Below are positions 1-11,300 of a stretch of 64,000 nucleotides of DNA, piece by piece. A program made the position numbers and the translations under genes. Origin of the DNA: Siphlonurus alternatus (lineage: Eukaryota > Arthropoda > Insecta > Ephemeroptera > Siphlonuridae); assembly GCA_949825025.1 (NCBI GenBank), contig OX463781.1, positions 34,737,537-34,801,536 on the forward strand, in the 5' to 3' direction. The notes beneath the pieces are model-generated. The model saw only the letters and a program-made list of their open reading frames with translations, was not told the origin of the DNA and made no database searches. Within the stretch, counting starts at the first letter, position 1, and each line of letters begins with the position of its first letter.

Positions 1-192
1 ATTTTAACATGGAGAAAAGGATATTCCATGTTAAATTAGTCTACTTTAAAAATTCATAACTCAAAAACTAGATCGTATTTGTAAACCTGATATTTTAGCT
101 ACTGATAGGGGGTGTAGAGGAGAAAATTTTAAATTTTTTTCAGAATTTTTGTGTGAGGGATTTTTTTTAACATTGGTGGCGTTATCTTACCC
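1..192. mobile_element. Right part of a TTAA-flanked palindromic MITE, cut by the window edge
   Basis: The sequence matches the right half of the complete element at 24139-24485. It shares the 'ctagatcgtatttgta' block and ends in GGCGTTATCTTACCC followed by TTAA at 193-196. The left half lies outside the window. A TTAA flank is typical of piggyBac-type insertion, and no transposase is present. Confidence 0.75.
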
Positions 193-292
193 TTAAGTAT
201 TTTTTTAATGAAATCCATTCTTTAAAAACATTTAAAACAATAATATGTATATATTTAATTTATAAAATAGTAATACATCAACCATTCCAGAG

Positions 293-3200
293 TTATTTAG
301 TAGCAACAACACACACGTTTTCTAACGTAGTATTTTGATTCACATAAAAAAGTAATTTGCTTTTGAAACCAATGCTCTCGAGATATTTATCTCTACCAAA
401 GTCAATGATATGTTTGCACTTTCTTCCCACCTCCTCTCTAACTTCTTGACTTAAATTAAGACGCACATATCTGAAAGATAAAAGTAAAACACTCAGTACG
501 TACCACCTAATAGAACAGCTAGAAATGTTACTCAATGTTTAGAATTTGAATCCTAGATTACTGTACATTCACTTCCTAAATAAACTTGAAATAATAGAAA
601 TGTTGTAAAAACCTATGAATTTCTAAAAATGTAGGCTTTAGATTGTAATTATTTGTGGTGTGTAATTGCAGCAACAAAAGATTCAGGGAGAGAAAATTCC
701 CAAATCTGGCAATTTTTCCTTTTAAATGGGATGTGTTTTTTATGCATATATATATATATATATATATATTCAGATATTTTGAGTCCCTAAATTTTTTTAA
801 AAAATTAAACCACAAACCACCCTTCCAGGAAGCGTGGCCGCACTTTCAATATTTTTTTTTAAAAATTCTGGAACTCGGGAAAAATCTGAAAGTAGCATAA
901 TTTCATACCCTTGATTCTTTTCTGCAGTAAAACAAAAAATAAAAAAATTTAGGTTGTCCATTGCAGCATTTGTAGGGACTCAAGTCTAATCACGACAGCT
1001 TTCATACATACTTCTTTAGGATAGTTATAATATAACTAATAGAAGACATTACAACTTGAAGTTGAAATAATATTTACGACTTGAGTCTTCAAACATCTCG
1101 AGTTTTTGCACAGTGATTTGCATGCTCCTACCTGTCCCTGTGCTTGTTGTCCTGCTGGCCTGGCATCTGCTCACTCGGTGGTTCTTCTTTCTGAGGCTGG
1201 AGTCCGTCAGCAGCAACTCTGCTGCGACCGGAGCCGCAAGTCGCCCAGCTGGCAAGTACACACATGGCTGTGAAGTCTGCCCCATTCAAGCCAATTTCCT
1301 GTTGAGTAAACAAGACAAGTTTAGAACCATTTCAAATGAATATAATAACTAAAATGGAATTATTTTGATTGGAAAATTCTTGCTACTTTAGTTAAAATAT
1401 TTTAAATTCTATTATTGCTCAGGAGATTAAAGAAACAGCAGAAAATACTAAAGTTAAAGTAAGTTTGAGATCATGGAATAAACACAACTCTTCATTCGAG
1501 TTATATAAAATAAGGATCATTATGACAAAAGCGCATTGTTCCATGGCTGGCCTTTCTGTTCAGCTTATTGCTTATCACTTTCCCATCCGGAGGACTGAGG
1601 GAAAAGTGGGCGTGGCATGTGATGTCAGAAAACAGTTAGATTGAACAGACTTTAGCAGTTTAAAATATTATTTTATTGCTATAACTACCTTCACAACAGT
1701 GTCATCAACTGATTTAAAACTTACATTGAAGAAGTGCTTGCCAACGTAGTTCTTCCAATCACAGCGGTGGTGACAGCACAGGGCCATCACGAGGCCGTGC
1801 AAGTTCCAGCCTGCACCACCAGGGTCCTTTTCAATGCTGCTGCCCACACATCGCATCGCCAAGTCTAAAAACAAACAAATCCTCATTCAAGTACCGGACA
1901 ACAATAGAAATGCTGGTTGGATCCACATTCTTCTATTGATGTTGTAGCTTGGATGTTTAAAACCTTTTTTTTAATAATTAATGCCACTAAATTATAATTA
2001 CTATTTAGAGACAGCAAGCTTAAACCTAGAGCATTTATTATAATGTTGCTGCCTTACTGTGCTCAGAACAATAAAAATATAAAAGCTGAAGCCGTTCCCC
2101 TTCTTTGTAATAAACCAATTTAACGAAAGAACTGTAGAGTAATAGCAGTTTTTCTCACCTGTGGCAGCACCACACAGGTGCTTGCTGATAGCCACGACGT
2201 GCTGGCAGTTCTGTAGAGAGCCGACTTTTCTCAAACAAAGGTCTGCAATGTCAGCACGGATACGAGTGATCTCCTTCTCAGGCGTCTTCAACTTGTTTTC
2301 ATTCTTATGACGATAGCTCGCCCGGTCCACTAGTGCAAACGTGGAGTCTTCAACATCACTCACAGCTTGGGCCAGCCAGTATGTCAGTTTACCTGTACAT
2401 ATACATACATGAAAAGCTTGATTAAGTCTTTGCTATGAACACAAGTCTTGGCTAGCGAATGAAATATCTCAAGTTGGCTTTTTACTGATTTCCTTTTTAA
2501 CGTTTAACAAGTTTTATTAAGATAGTGAAGAAAAATAGTTAGGAAAATCTGTTCTTATATAAATTATATTACAGTACATAAAAGTTGGATCTCAAAATTG
2601 AAAAACTGAACAGTAAAAAGTGAATAATTTCAGTACCATTAAAAAGAGAAGGGTAAAGAACTAATTTCCTGTATAAAACATGAGATGGACCTTATAGTTA
2701 TACAAATTCTGTAACAACTTTAGTCTTTAGCATTCTATCATATGTGATATTCCAATATACGAAGTAAATGTCTTACCCTTCCCTGCTCCCATTTCGACGT
2801 AGCATGTGTGCTCTTGCAGCAGGCCAGTGTCGCGCATGAGTGCAAGAAGTGAGGCGTTCTGCACCAAGTGTTTGAGAGCAGGTGCACCGAGCTCTGGCCG
2901 CTGCAGCTCTGCACTCAACACGGGGTGCTCCTTGATGTGCTCGCCAATCCTGGTGTGACCTGAAACACAAGACAAAAGCTGATCATCAAGTTGGAAGTTT
3001 GAGCATTAACTAGCATGAACACATTATGGTATATTATACCAATACAGTACTGTAACTGGAGTGTCACCGTTTATATACGTAGTATGTACATACATACATA
3101 ACATGATGCCATATCCCTTTACGGGGTAAGCTAGCAGCATTATTACCTCGTCCGTCTACATATTACCCTCCAAAGCACTCGATTCTTGCATACTCCACTT

Positions 3201-4170
3201 GCTTCAGAAATACTCATAACTCATAACACTCTTTTGCCTTCTGCACTCTCTATTACACTGTGTACTTTTAACACTTCTGTTCTTCAAACATTCTGCAATC
3301 ACATCCAACCAAACCTTTTTAGGTCTACAAGGCATGAAAGGGTTAGGTACCTAACCCTTTCATGCCTTGTACACTACCTTTAAACACCTGTTTTGCAATT
3401 CGTTCATCACCCATTCTCTCAACATGTCCAAACCAACGTTCATACTTGTCAATTACGCTTTCTTTCACTCCACACTCATTCATCACCCATGTGTTTCTCA
3501 CTCTATCCATCCTATTATAGTTTTACCGCACATATGATAAATACGTAGTATGTATTTATCATAAAAATGTTTTCTCACCTTGGCATTCTTGATAGACTTG
3601 GTTAATTTTATCAATGATGCTTGTCAGTTCTTCATCTGTTAGATCTGTGAGAGAAACTTTGGCTGGTTCATGTTCACAGGTGCCCACATTGAGACCAGGA
3701 ACAATGTATGGTGGGAGAATTCCTGGCTTTGAGTTACATCTAGACATATGCTTGGCCAAATGGGTCTTGAAACAAGTGCTGGGGAAATTACAACATTGTT
3801 TATTATGTACTTTCCAATTTTTCATACTTTTAAATTTTGACTTTAATAAAAACGTAATCAAATTTAAACTTACTGTGTGTTATCATATGGACATGGTATT
3901 CTTTGTTTCTTTCCCACTCCACCCAAATCCTTAACCTGTGGAAATAAACACATGTTTTTAATCAAAACTTAATGATAGGCTCAAGAAAATAAATAATAGT
4001 TATAGTATAATTACACCAGAAATATTGAGTTGATGATCGATGTGCTCTCCACAAAACTTCTCACCATGCTTGATGGTCATCCTACAAAATCTCTTTTTCT
4101 TCAACACATAAAACTGACAATGTGGATGCAAAGAACTATCTTTATCAGTATTAGGTGTGATTGTAGTCAT
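293..4170 (-). CDS. TRMT13: TRMT13, tRNA:m4X 2'-O-methyltransferase, eight exons
   Basis: Predicted to 2'-O-methylate position 4 in the acceptor stem of certain tRNAs. Exons in transcript order are 4015-4170, 3874-3935, 3579-3778, 2777-2959, 2159-2392, 1725-1864, 1132-1298 and 293-470. All junctions are GT-AG, phases match, and the total is 1320 nt (439 residues plus stop); human TRMT13 is about 480 residues. Seen in order: an N-terminal CCCH finger (C18, C29, C40, H43); a CHHC finger of the U11-48K type (C67, H73, H83, C87), split by an intron; the AdoMet-binding GAGKGK motif (197-202); SKHLCGAATD (270-279); ALCCHHRCDW (306-315); SWATCG; and a conserved C-terminal LENV segment. The small exon 3874-3935 is needed for the first zinc ligands of the CHHC finger. 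The start at 4170 is chosen because the downstream residues align with the family; an in-frame ATG at 4242 would add 24 residues. Confidence 0.95.
471..1131 (-). other. TRMT13 intron 7, with a palindromic-element relic
   Basis: This intron separates the last two coding exons. Positions about 640-965 hold a decayed copy of the element family seen intact at 58141-58462. The similar parts are a GCGTGGC core, a run near 845-890 resembling the subterminal 'ctctaaaaaatctgaaa' block, and a TGCAGTAAAA end. A short (TA)n tract at 748-768 interrupts it. I see no gene here. Confidence 0.5.
3075..3088. repeat. Target-site duplication, 3' side of the LINE
   Basis: This is the 14-mer atacgtagtatgta, identical to 3541-3554 on the other side of the LINE fragment. 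Confidence 0.85.
3089..3540 (-). mobile_element. 5'-truncated LINE fragment with 14-bp target-site duplications
   Basis: It lies in the TRMT13 intron between the exons at 2777-2959 and 3579-3778. On the minus strand the stretch encodes a LINE reverse-transcriptase C-terminus (YERWFGHVERM, then DERIAKQVFKG, then RPKKVWLDVIAECL). The 3' end has a short ATGT-type tail. The identical 14-mer atacgtagtatgta flanks it at 3075-3088 and 3541-3554, which marks a target-primed insertion. The reading frame is broken by the 44-bp palindrome described separately. The W-x-GHVxRM signature is common to several LINE clades, so I do not assign a clade. Confidence 0.85.
3327..3370. repeat. Perfect 44-bp palindrome without spacer
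   Basis: Positions 3327-3348 and 3349-3370 are exact reverse complements. The palindrome interrupts the coding frame of the LINE fragment between its KGSVQGMKGLG and RPKKVW segments. The second 22 nt in LINE orientation look like an inserted inverted copy of the first 22. Confidence 0.95.
3541..3554. repeat. Target-site duplication, 5' side of the LINE
   Basis: This is the second copy of the 14-mer found at 3075-3088. Confidence 0.85.
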
Positions 4171-4447
4171 TGTTGAAGTGGTTGATATTCTAGCAAAAGG
4201 ATCACGAACACGAAAGACAAGACAAAATAACAAACACGTCAAAATTCTACCATTTCTACCAGCTGATCAATGTTTTGGTTCAAAAATTTGTGACGTACTT
4301 TTTACTTGATGTAAAACACGATAGATGGCAGAAGCATCCAGAACAAAGCAAGAAAAACAAAAACAAACGCTGTCACCCACCGCGCGAGAAATTTCAAATT
4401 CAAAATTGGACGGACCCAGAGACCCCAGAGTTCGGCCCTATAAGATA

Positions 4448-5121
<674 letters not shown>

Positions 5122-5164
<43 letters not shown>
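5122..5164. repeat. (TA)n microsatellite abutting an inverted-repeat element
   Basis: This TA run directly precedes the left terminus of the 5165-8025 element. The matching TA run begins at 8026, consistent with insertion into a TA target inside one microsatellite. Confidence 0.9.
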
Positions 5165-5168
<4 letters not shown>

Positions 5169-5427
5169 TCGAGTGAACCACAATTCGCGAGCCAACTTTT
5201 TTCGTAACTATGTTATTGCAAAAATTTTCGTACAAACTTCAAATTTGGTACACTTGTAGCTCAGGGTTGTAAAAATTAGTTCAGGGTGTTAAAATTTTTA
5301 TTGGAAACCAATAACACCCCTTTCAGGGGTGGTTTTTAAAAAAATTATTTTCACCTTATGGAAATTCAATGTTAAATTCAACTTTTTTTGAAATCATTGG
5401 AATTTTGCGGAGAAAATTTCTAGGATA

Positions 5428-5850
5428 GGGTAATCGACCCTCCTGAACTCAGAATTAATTTTAGATTTTTTCCCCGACGCACCCCTGAGGGTGGAGACCT
5501 ACCCCTAAAATCCATTTTCCTTAAAAATTGTGCTAAAATTATGAAATTAATTCTCAGGGGGTAATCGACCCTCCTGCACTCAGAAATAATTTTAGATTTT
5601 TTCCCTGATGCACCCCTGAGGGTGGAGAACTACCCCCAAAATTCATTTTCCTTAAAAATTGTGCTCAAATTATGAAATTAATTTTCAAGGGGTAATCGAC
5701 CTTCCTGAACTCAGAAATAATTTTAGATTTTTTCTCCGACGCACCCCTGAGGGTGGAGACCTACCCCTAAACTCCATTTTCCTTAAAAATTATGCTAACA
5801 TTATGAAATTATTTTCAAGGGGTAATCGACCCTTCTGAACTCAGAAATAA
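5428..5850 (+). repeat. 131-bp tandem repeat array, left arm
   Basis: About three full units plus a partial, spaced 131, 131 and 130 bp. Each has a GGTAATCGACCCTCCTGAAC block, an 'ttttagattttttcc' block and a CACCCCTGAGGGTGGAGA block. The last block contains the inverted pair CCCCTGAGGG. Confidence 0.9.
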
Positions 5851-5945
5851 TTTTAATAATTATATCATGTGATTTTTTTTCTGGAAGATATTGATAAATC
5901 CTGAAAAAAAATTAATTCACAATTTCTGCTCGATTATTTAAGAAA

Positions 5946-6095
5946 TTAGCCCAGTGACCACATGGACGTCCCCGGGACGCCCCGGGGACATCCCTCTAAG
6001 GTCCCCATTGGACATCCCCAAGGACATCCCCCATGTCCATCAAAAAAGGACGTCCCTGCGGACGTCCTGTGGACATCCCTCGGGGATGTTCCCTA
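5946..6095. repeat. GGACGTCC-rich cluster
   Basis: A GC-rich island in AT-rich surroundings, made of repeated and inverted GGACRTCC, CCCCGGGGAC and GGGATGTCC-like words. Related clusters lie at 6585-6655, 6885-6965 and 7080-7150 within the same element. The self-complementary words would allow many alternative hairpins. Confidence 0.8.
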
Positions 6096-6192
6096 ATTTT
6101 CACTTGCCAATTATATTATATTAATTCATCTTAAAATTTATATTAAAGAAGTTTAGGGTCTTTTAGAATGAGGACTACAAGATTACCAAATA

Positions 6193-6262
6193 AAAAAATT
6201 GGGTCTGCCGGGAACCGAACTCGGACCTTTTGGTTGACAGACGACGTCGTAGACAACTTGGA
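6193..6262 (-). repeat. tRNA-like relic inside the large element
   Basis: On the minus strand a block reading GAGTTCGGTTCCCG resembles a tRNA T-arm or B box, with a possible short acceptor-like GGCAGACCC after it. The D-arm and anticodon region are too degenerate to call. It may be a decayed tRNA-derived SINE head. Confidence 0.25.
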
Positions 6263-7189
6263 TATTGCTCTTCATTAATAAAGTGTGGTTTAGTTAGGTA
6301 TATAAATTGTAAAGTTTTAGGTGTTGTATAATATTTTAATTTTACGAGCGAAGTTGCGTTTTTTTATTTTTTTAAGCAAACTGGTACATTGGGAGATTGT
6401 TATTATTTAATACAACATTAAATATATTGAGATTTAAATTTTTTAAAAATAAATTAAAATTTTATAATTTTAATAAAAACATGTTTATACATTAATTAAT
6501 TATAAATTGCAACGCTCAAATGCATCTCTAATTGTTAACAGACTTCAACATTAAAAAAAAAAAAATTAATTTTTTAGAATTTTTTAAAGGTCCCTCCGAG
6601 GACATTTGTGGGACGTTCAAGCGTCCCTCTAAAATCCCCGGGGGACTTTGATGGGACCTTGTTTATTTTTCATATATATTTTTTTCTACGAGGATATTTT
6701 ATTAAAAATAATTATTTTTCGGTGCAAATTACGCAATATAATATTAAGTAAAATTTCATGTCTTATTTTAAATATTAATATTTTCATATAATATTTTAAA
6801 TAATATTAACTAAATTTGTATATTTTTAAAATCAGTACATAATAATGAACAGCACATATTATGATTTTAATGAAAACATTGACTAAAGGGTCCTTTCAAA
6901 GTCCTCCGGGGATGTTCAAGGGACAGCCGTGTTGCATCCCTAGGGGATGTTCTGAGAGACTTTCATAAAAATATTAAAAAACCTAGAAATTTATTTTCGA
7001 AGTGTAGCTAAAACCTTTTTTAGCACACGGAAAACATGTTTAAAGTTAAAGGGTTTTAAAAACTAGCACGTAAAACGTTCAGGGATGTTGGGGGATCTTG
7101 CGGTTATGTTCGCAAGGTCCCCGGGATGTCCATGTTGGTCACTGGGAGGATATGGTGGGTAGCCGTTGACCCTCAGGGCTACGTCAAAG

Positions 7190-7760
7190 AAAAAATCTAA
7201 AATTATTCCTGAGTTCAGGAGGGTCGATTACCCTTTGAAAATTAATTTCATAATTTTAGCACAATTTTTAAGGAAGATGGATTTTAGGGGTAGTTCTCAA
7301 CCCTCAGGGGTGCGTCGGGGAAAAATTTAAAATTATTTCTGAGTTCAGGAGGGTCGATCACCCTTTGAAAATTAATTTCATAAATTTTGCATAAAATTTT
7401 TAAGTAAAATGGATTTTAGGGGTAGTTCTCCACCCTCAGGGGTGCGTCGGAGAAAAAATCTAAAATTATTTCTGAGTTTAGGAGAATCGATTACCTCTTG
7501 AGAATTAATTTCATAATTTTAGCACAATTTTGAAGGAAAATGGATTTTAGGGGTAGTTCTCCACCCTCAGGGGTGCGTCGGAGAAAAAATCTAAAATTAT
7601 TTTTGAGCTTTGGAGGGTCGATTACCCCTTGAGAATTAATTTCATAATTTTAGCACAATTTTTAAGGAAAATGGATTTTAGGGGTAGGTCTCCACCCTCA
7701 GGGGTGCGTCGGGGAAAAAATCTAAAATTAATTCTGAGTTCAGGAGGATCGATTACCCTA
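7190..7760 (-). repeat. 131-bp tandem repeat array, right arm
   Basis: Inverted copies of the left-arm unit. The shared 'tcgat' anchor occurs near 7224, 7354, 7487, 7618 and 7749, so the spacing is 130-133 bp. The right arm holds more units than the left, so the arms have changed copy number independently. Confidence 0.9.
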
Positions 7761-8021
7761 TGCTAGAAATTTTCTCCGCAAAATTCCAATGATTTCATAA
7801 AAAGTTGAATTTATAACATTATGAATTTCCATAATTAAGGCGAAAATAATTTTTTAAAAAACCAACCCTGAAAGGGGTGTTATTGGTGTCCAATAAAAAT
7901 TTCAACACCCTGAACTAATTTTTACAACCCTCAGCTACAAGTGTACCAAATTTGAAGTCTGTACGAAAATTTTTGCAATACCAAATTTACGAAAAAAGTT
8001 GGCACGCGAATTGTGGTTCAC

Positions 8022-8025
<4 letters not shown>

Positions 8026-8064
<39 letters not shown>
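8026..8064. repeat. (TA)n microsatellite
   Basis: The TA run continues directly from the right terminus of the 5165-8025 element. Confidence 0.9.
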
Positions 8065-8070
<6 letters not shown>

Positions 8071-8390
8071 ATATCCCAGCACACACGCCGGTGCATAGTA
8101 TTATAATATCATTTTAATTTACAATAATTTTTATAAGTATGTCGATAATATTAATTATGATCGTGATAGAGCTAGAGAGCGACTCTGATAGAATTATACG
8201 CGCGACAGAATTTTTACTATAATTCCTTCTTTTTTTCTTTTTTTTTTTTTTTTAAATAGGCCATATATGTATATATATATATATATATAATTATATATAT
8301 ATTAATTATAATATAGGCACTCTCCCACTCCAATTTTTCGTTTTTACATTAATAAAATAAATTAATTTTGAAAATATCTTTTTATTCAAT

Positions 8391-8437
<47 letters not shown>

Positions 8438-8748
8438 TTATTTTTTATAATATAAATAATCAAAAATTATTTTTTTTTACTAAAATAATATTTAAAATAA
8501 ATTAATTATAAAAAATAAAATAAATATACCTAAATAAATTATTAATATAATTTTTTCAGTAATTAATAATTAACAATACACTTGCAGATTTTCATATATG
8601 GCTCTCTCTCTCGTCTGCTCTCTCATCACATTACCAACCAGAACCGCAGAAATCATTTTATTTAATTCTAAAACCCGTCAGACATAACTTTTTAGAAGTT
8701 TGGGAAAATAGTTTCCCATTCTAGTCCAAGCATAATATTTTTTTTAGT
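8065..8748. other. Gene-free AT-rich stretch with (TTTA)n
   Basis: It holds a poly-T run near 8229-8255, short TA runs near 8268-8300, and a (TTTA)n tract at about 8388-8440. No gene or recognisable element. Confidence 0.6.
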
Positions 8749-9771
8749 AACAAAATTCGCAAGTTACTGAATTTTTCAAAATCGGTTTATTTTAACCTTC
8801 TGAACATCCCAGTGAAGTTCCCCCAAAATCCGCCTGGAGCGTTAGCCGCCATATTGGTGTAAAGTCGTAAAAAAAGGACTTTTTGTATTAATTTTTTTCT
8901 AGCTAACCAGATGCAGCAAAGAAAAACTGAAAACGCAGAAATAAAGAAGAAAGTGTGTTTTATTATAATATACAAAGAAAATTTACATATTTTTAATACT
9001 TATGCTCTTAATTGTCAATTTAATTAATATTTAATTGTTTGTTCTTTACTATTTATAGATTTACAACGTTAAATAATGGTGGAATATTTAAATGCTTCGA
9101 ATAAAATAGTTGGCAAATGTTATTAGCTATGCGTGAACACTATTTTTATGTATGTACTATGATGAGGAAAGAAGTTATGATTTTTTTTCGTCAAGCGCGC
9201 GCGTGAAAGGCGCTCGCTCAGAGGGGAGATACAATGTTAAAATACATGTGCAGCGCACCGCGTTCAACGCCGCGCCGCTCCGGCTTACTGAAAACTATAT
9301 TACACAAATAATAATAGTAAACTATAGATATATATAATATTATAATATACTGTATATTATTATTGTATATATAATTATGCAGCTTGTATACTTCGTTACT
9401 ACCCATTTATTAGCAACAGTTGCCAGCATTCGACCTATAATATTTATATTTATGTATATACTATATAGAGTTTGTTAAAAATTTACAAAAAAAAAACTTA
9501 AGGTATTAATAACAGTCACTTTATACACAAAAATCTAAGCATCTATCACATATATATAACATTATTGCCAGTTGAATATATACAATACCTTTTTGACTTG
9601 CGATAATACGATACATAATACTTTAATTCTCAAGTATACAGTATATACCACAGCCTAGCTAGGCAATTGAGTTGTAATTAGTTACATAAATTAAAAAAAT
9701 GTTTCATACTATATTATAAAACAAATCAGAAACAATTTCACTATATAAATAATCTGAACGTATATATGACA
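8749..9771 (+). repeat. Left arm of the 1-kb inverted repeat
   Basis: Pairs with 11301-12328. The inner limit is where the similarity fades after 'aatctgaacg' and 'gacatatt'. Confidence 0.85.
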
Positions 9772-10084
9772 TATTATTAAGATTTTTGTGTATATAACTA
9801 TATGACATAATATTAAGATTTTTGTGTTGTAGGGTTTATTTCAATATATATATGTAAATATATATACTGTATATGTAGTGTCTTAATATCGCGCCAGCAG
9901 ATGAAAAATCATCTCAAAATGAACATTTAAGCGTGATCAATACATTTTTTTTTATTTTGAAACATCATCGGATCGTAAGTTAGATCAAATCAAGCCTTTA
10001 TGACATTAATATATAGCAAAAAAAAAAGTAACTTTTATTCCAGTTAGTCGACAAAATTAAGCAACCCCATATAATACGACGATA

Positions 10085-10475
10085 TTGTAATGAATGTTAA
10101 TAAAAAATAAATAATAAAAAATAAATATCCTTGACGCCGTTATTACCCTTTCGAGTTTGGCCAGGCCGATATTTTAGCCTTTCCAGTAGGAGTTATCTTG
10201 CGACCATGCTGGGGCTTACCAGGCTCCCAGAACCCTTTTCTGCACTCTTCTGGGCTCCTACTACCAGATCTGTGCAGCCTGCAGTGGCAGTGCAAGACTG
10301 CAAGGCAGCGGAGTATAGACAGTCGTAATTAAACTACCTTCCTCCTACCACTCCATCATCTAGTAATCAGTCACACCCATCCCAAGTCACGAAAAGTCTG
10401 ACGGATTCGGGTATTGAACCGGGGACCTCTCGGACCAGAGTCGGAGTTACTAACCACTACACCACAGAGCGGATT
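10085..10475 (-). mobile_element. tRNA-derived SINE within the inverted-repeat element
   Basis: Read on the minus strand, the head at 10475-10400 has an A box (TGGTGTAGTGGTTAGT) and a B box (GGTTCAATACC) at normal spacing, so it derives from a tRNA. The body continues leftward through a GC-balanced segment and ends in a T-rich ATTTTTTATT-type tail near 10085-10130. The family differs from the SINE at 18448. Confidence 0.75.
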
Positions 10476-11300
10476 TTTAAAAATATATATAAATAAAAAT
10501 ATTATATAATAATATATGTACGTATACTATAACCTATCATTCGCCCGGAACGAGTTACCATTTGACACGTACGATGCAGTATATATAGGGTTTGGATCCG
10601 CTAACATGAAGATAATAATTATAGTTTCTGGAGTTCTACTGTCCACTGCATGCTCTTACGGTCTTCATAGTGCTCGCGTCATCATAAAGCACACTTTCTT
10701 CAAGTACAATATTATTAAAGTACCAAACGTGTGTGGACAGTAAAATGTGTGTGCCATGGTCGTGGATGTTTGAGAGCAGTGGCGTATCTGATGTGATTAA
10801 ATCACATTTATCATTAACCTTGTCAAATTTGATATCAACATTAAATTTGCAAACATGCTAAATATATTGTTTAAATCATGAGCTAAAGCAATAAATATTG
10901 TTCTCAATGAGTGTGAGTCTTCTTTAAAATTATCGTGCATTAGATATTGTTGATCAAAATTGCGGTTATGCCATGATTAAACTATAGCTGCTGTGGTGGC
11001 TGATGAATAACAGGTGGAAGCATCGATATAACCGGCATAATCTATTTACCTTGATAACCAAAATTTGAACTTTCTGTCAGTAAATATGTAGTATTACACT
11101 AAAAACACTAATCACGGGAAAAATATACCACGTGTAAAACGTAGACAACTATAATATACTCACGTAGATAATTCATTCACAGATCGAAAAGTGTTAGTTT
11201 CAAGTCACTGTGCAGAATTATTCACAAAAATACACGACAGAAGAAAATTAACAGCAGTCACCACAGCAGCGCCAACTCACCATCTTAAATTCCACGTGCA

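Larger units (their letters stand above)
5165..8025. mobile_element. Large inverted-repeat element with 131-bp arm repeats, TA flanks
   Basis: Both ends carry the same terminal sequence, reading inward CAGA..GAGTGAACCACAATTCGCG, and both are flanked by (TA)n. The CAG..CTG termini with TA flanks resemble Tc1/mariner-type elements. Each arm continues through a matching 'gggtgttattgg' block into tandem units of about 131 bp, starting near 5431, 5562, 5693 and 5823 on the left and mirrored at 7224-7749 on the right. Further inside are GGACGTCC-rich clusters (5946-6095, 6585-6655, 6885-6965, 7080-7150). No transposase ORF is visible, so it looks non-autonomous. Confidence 0.8.

Noticed and set aside
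4171..4242. Upstream in-frame ATG extending TRMT13 by 24 residues
   Set aside because: The added residues do not resemble the family's N-terminus, and the ATG at 4170 leads directly into the CCCH finger.
5428..7760. Regular 131-bp repeats as a possible CRISPR-like array
   Set aside because: The whole unit is repeated with no unique spacers, in a eukaryotic transposable element.
8787..9406. Short ORFs with identical twins at 11671-12290
   Set aside because: Identity follows from the 1-kb inverted repeat. The predicted peptides show no domain, and both copies lack a plausible gene context.
10400..10475. Functional tRNA gene on the minus strand
   Set aside because: A and B boxes are present, but the acceptor stem does not pair and the sequence runs into a SINE body and tail.
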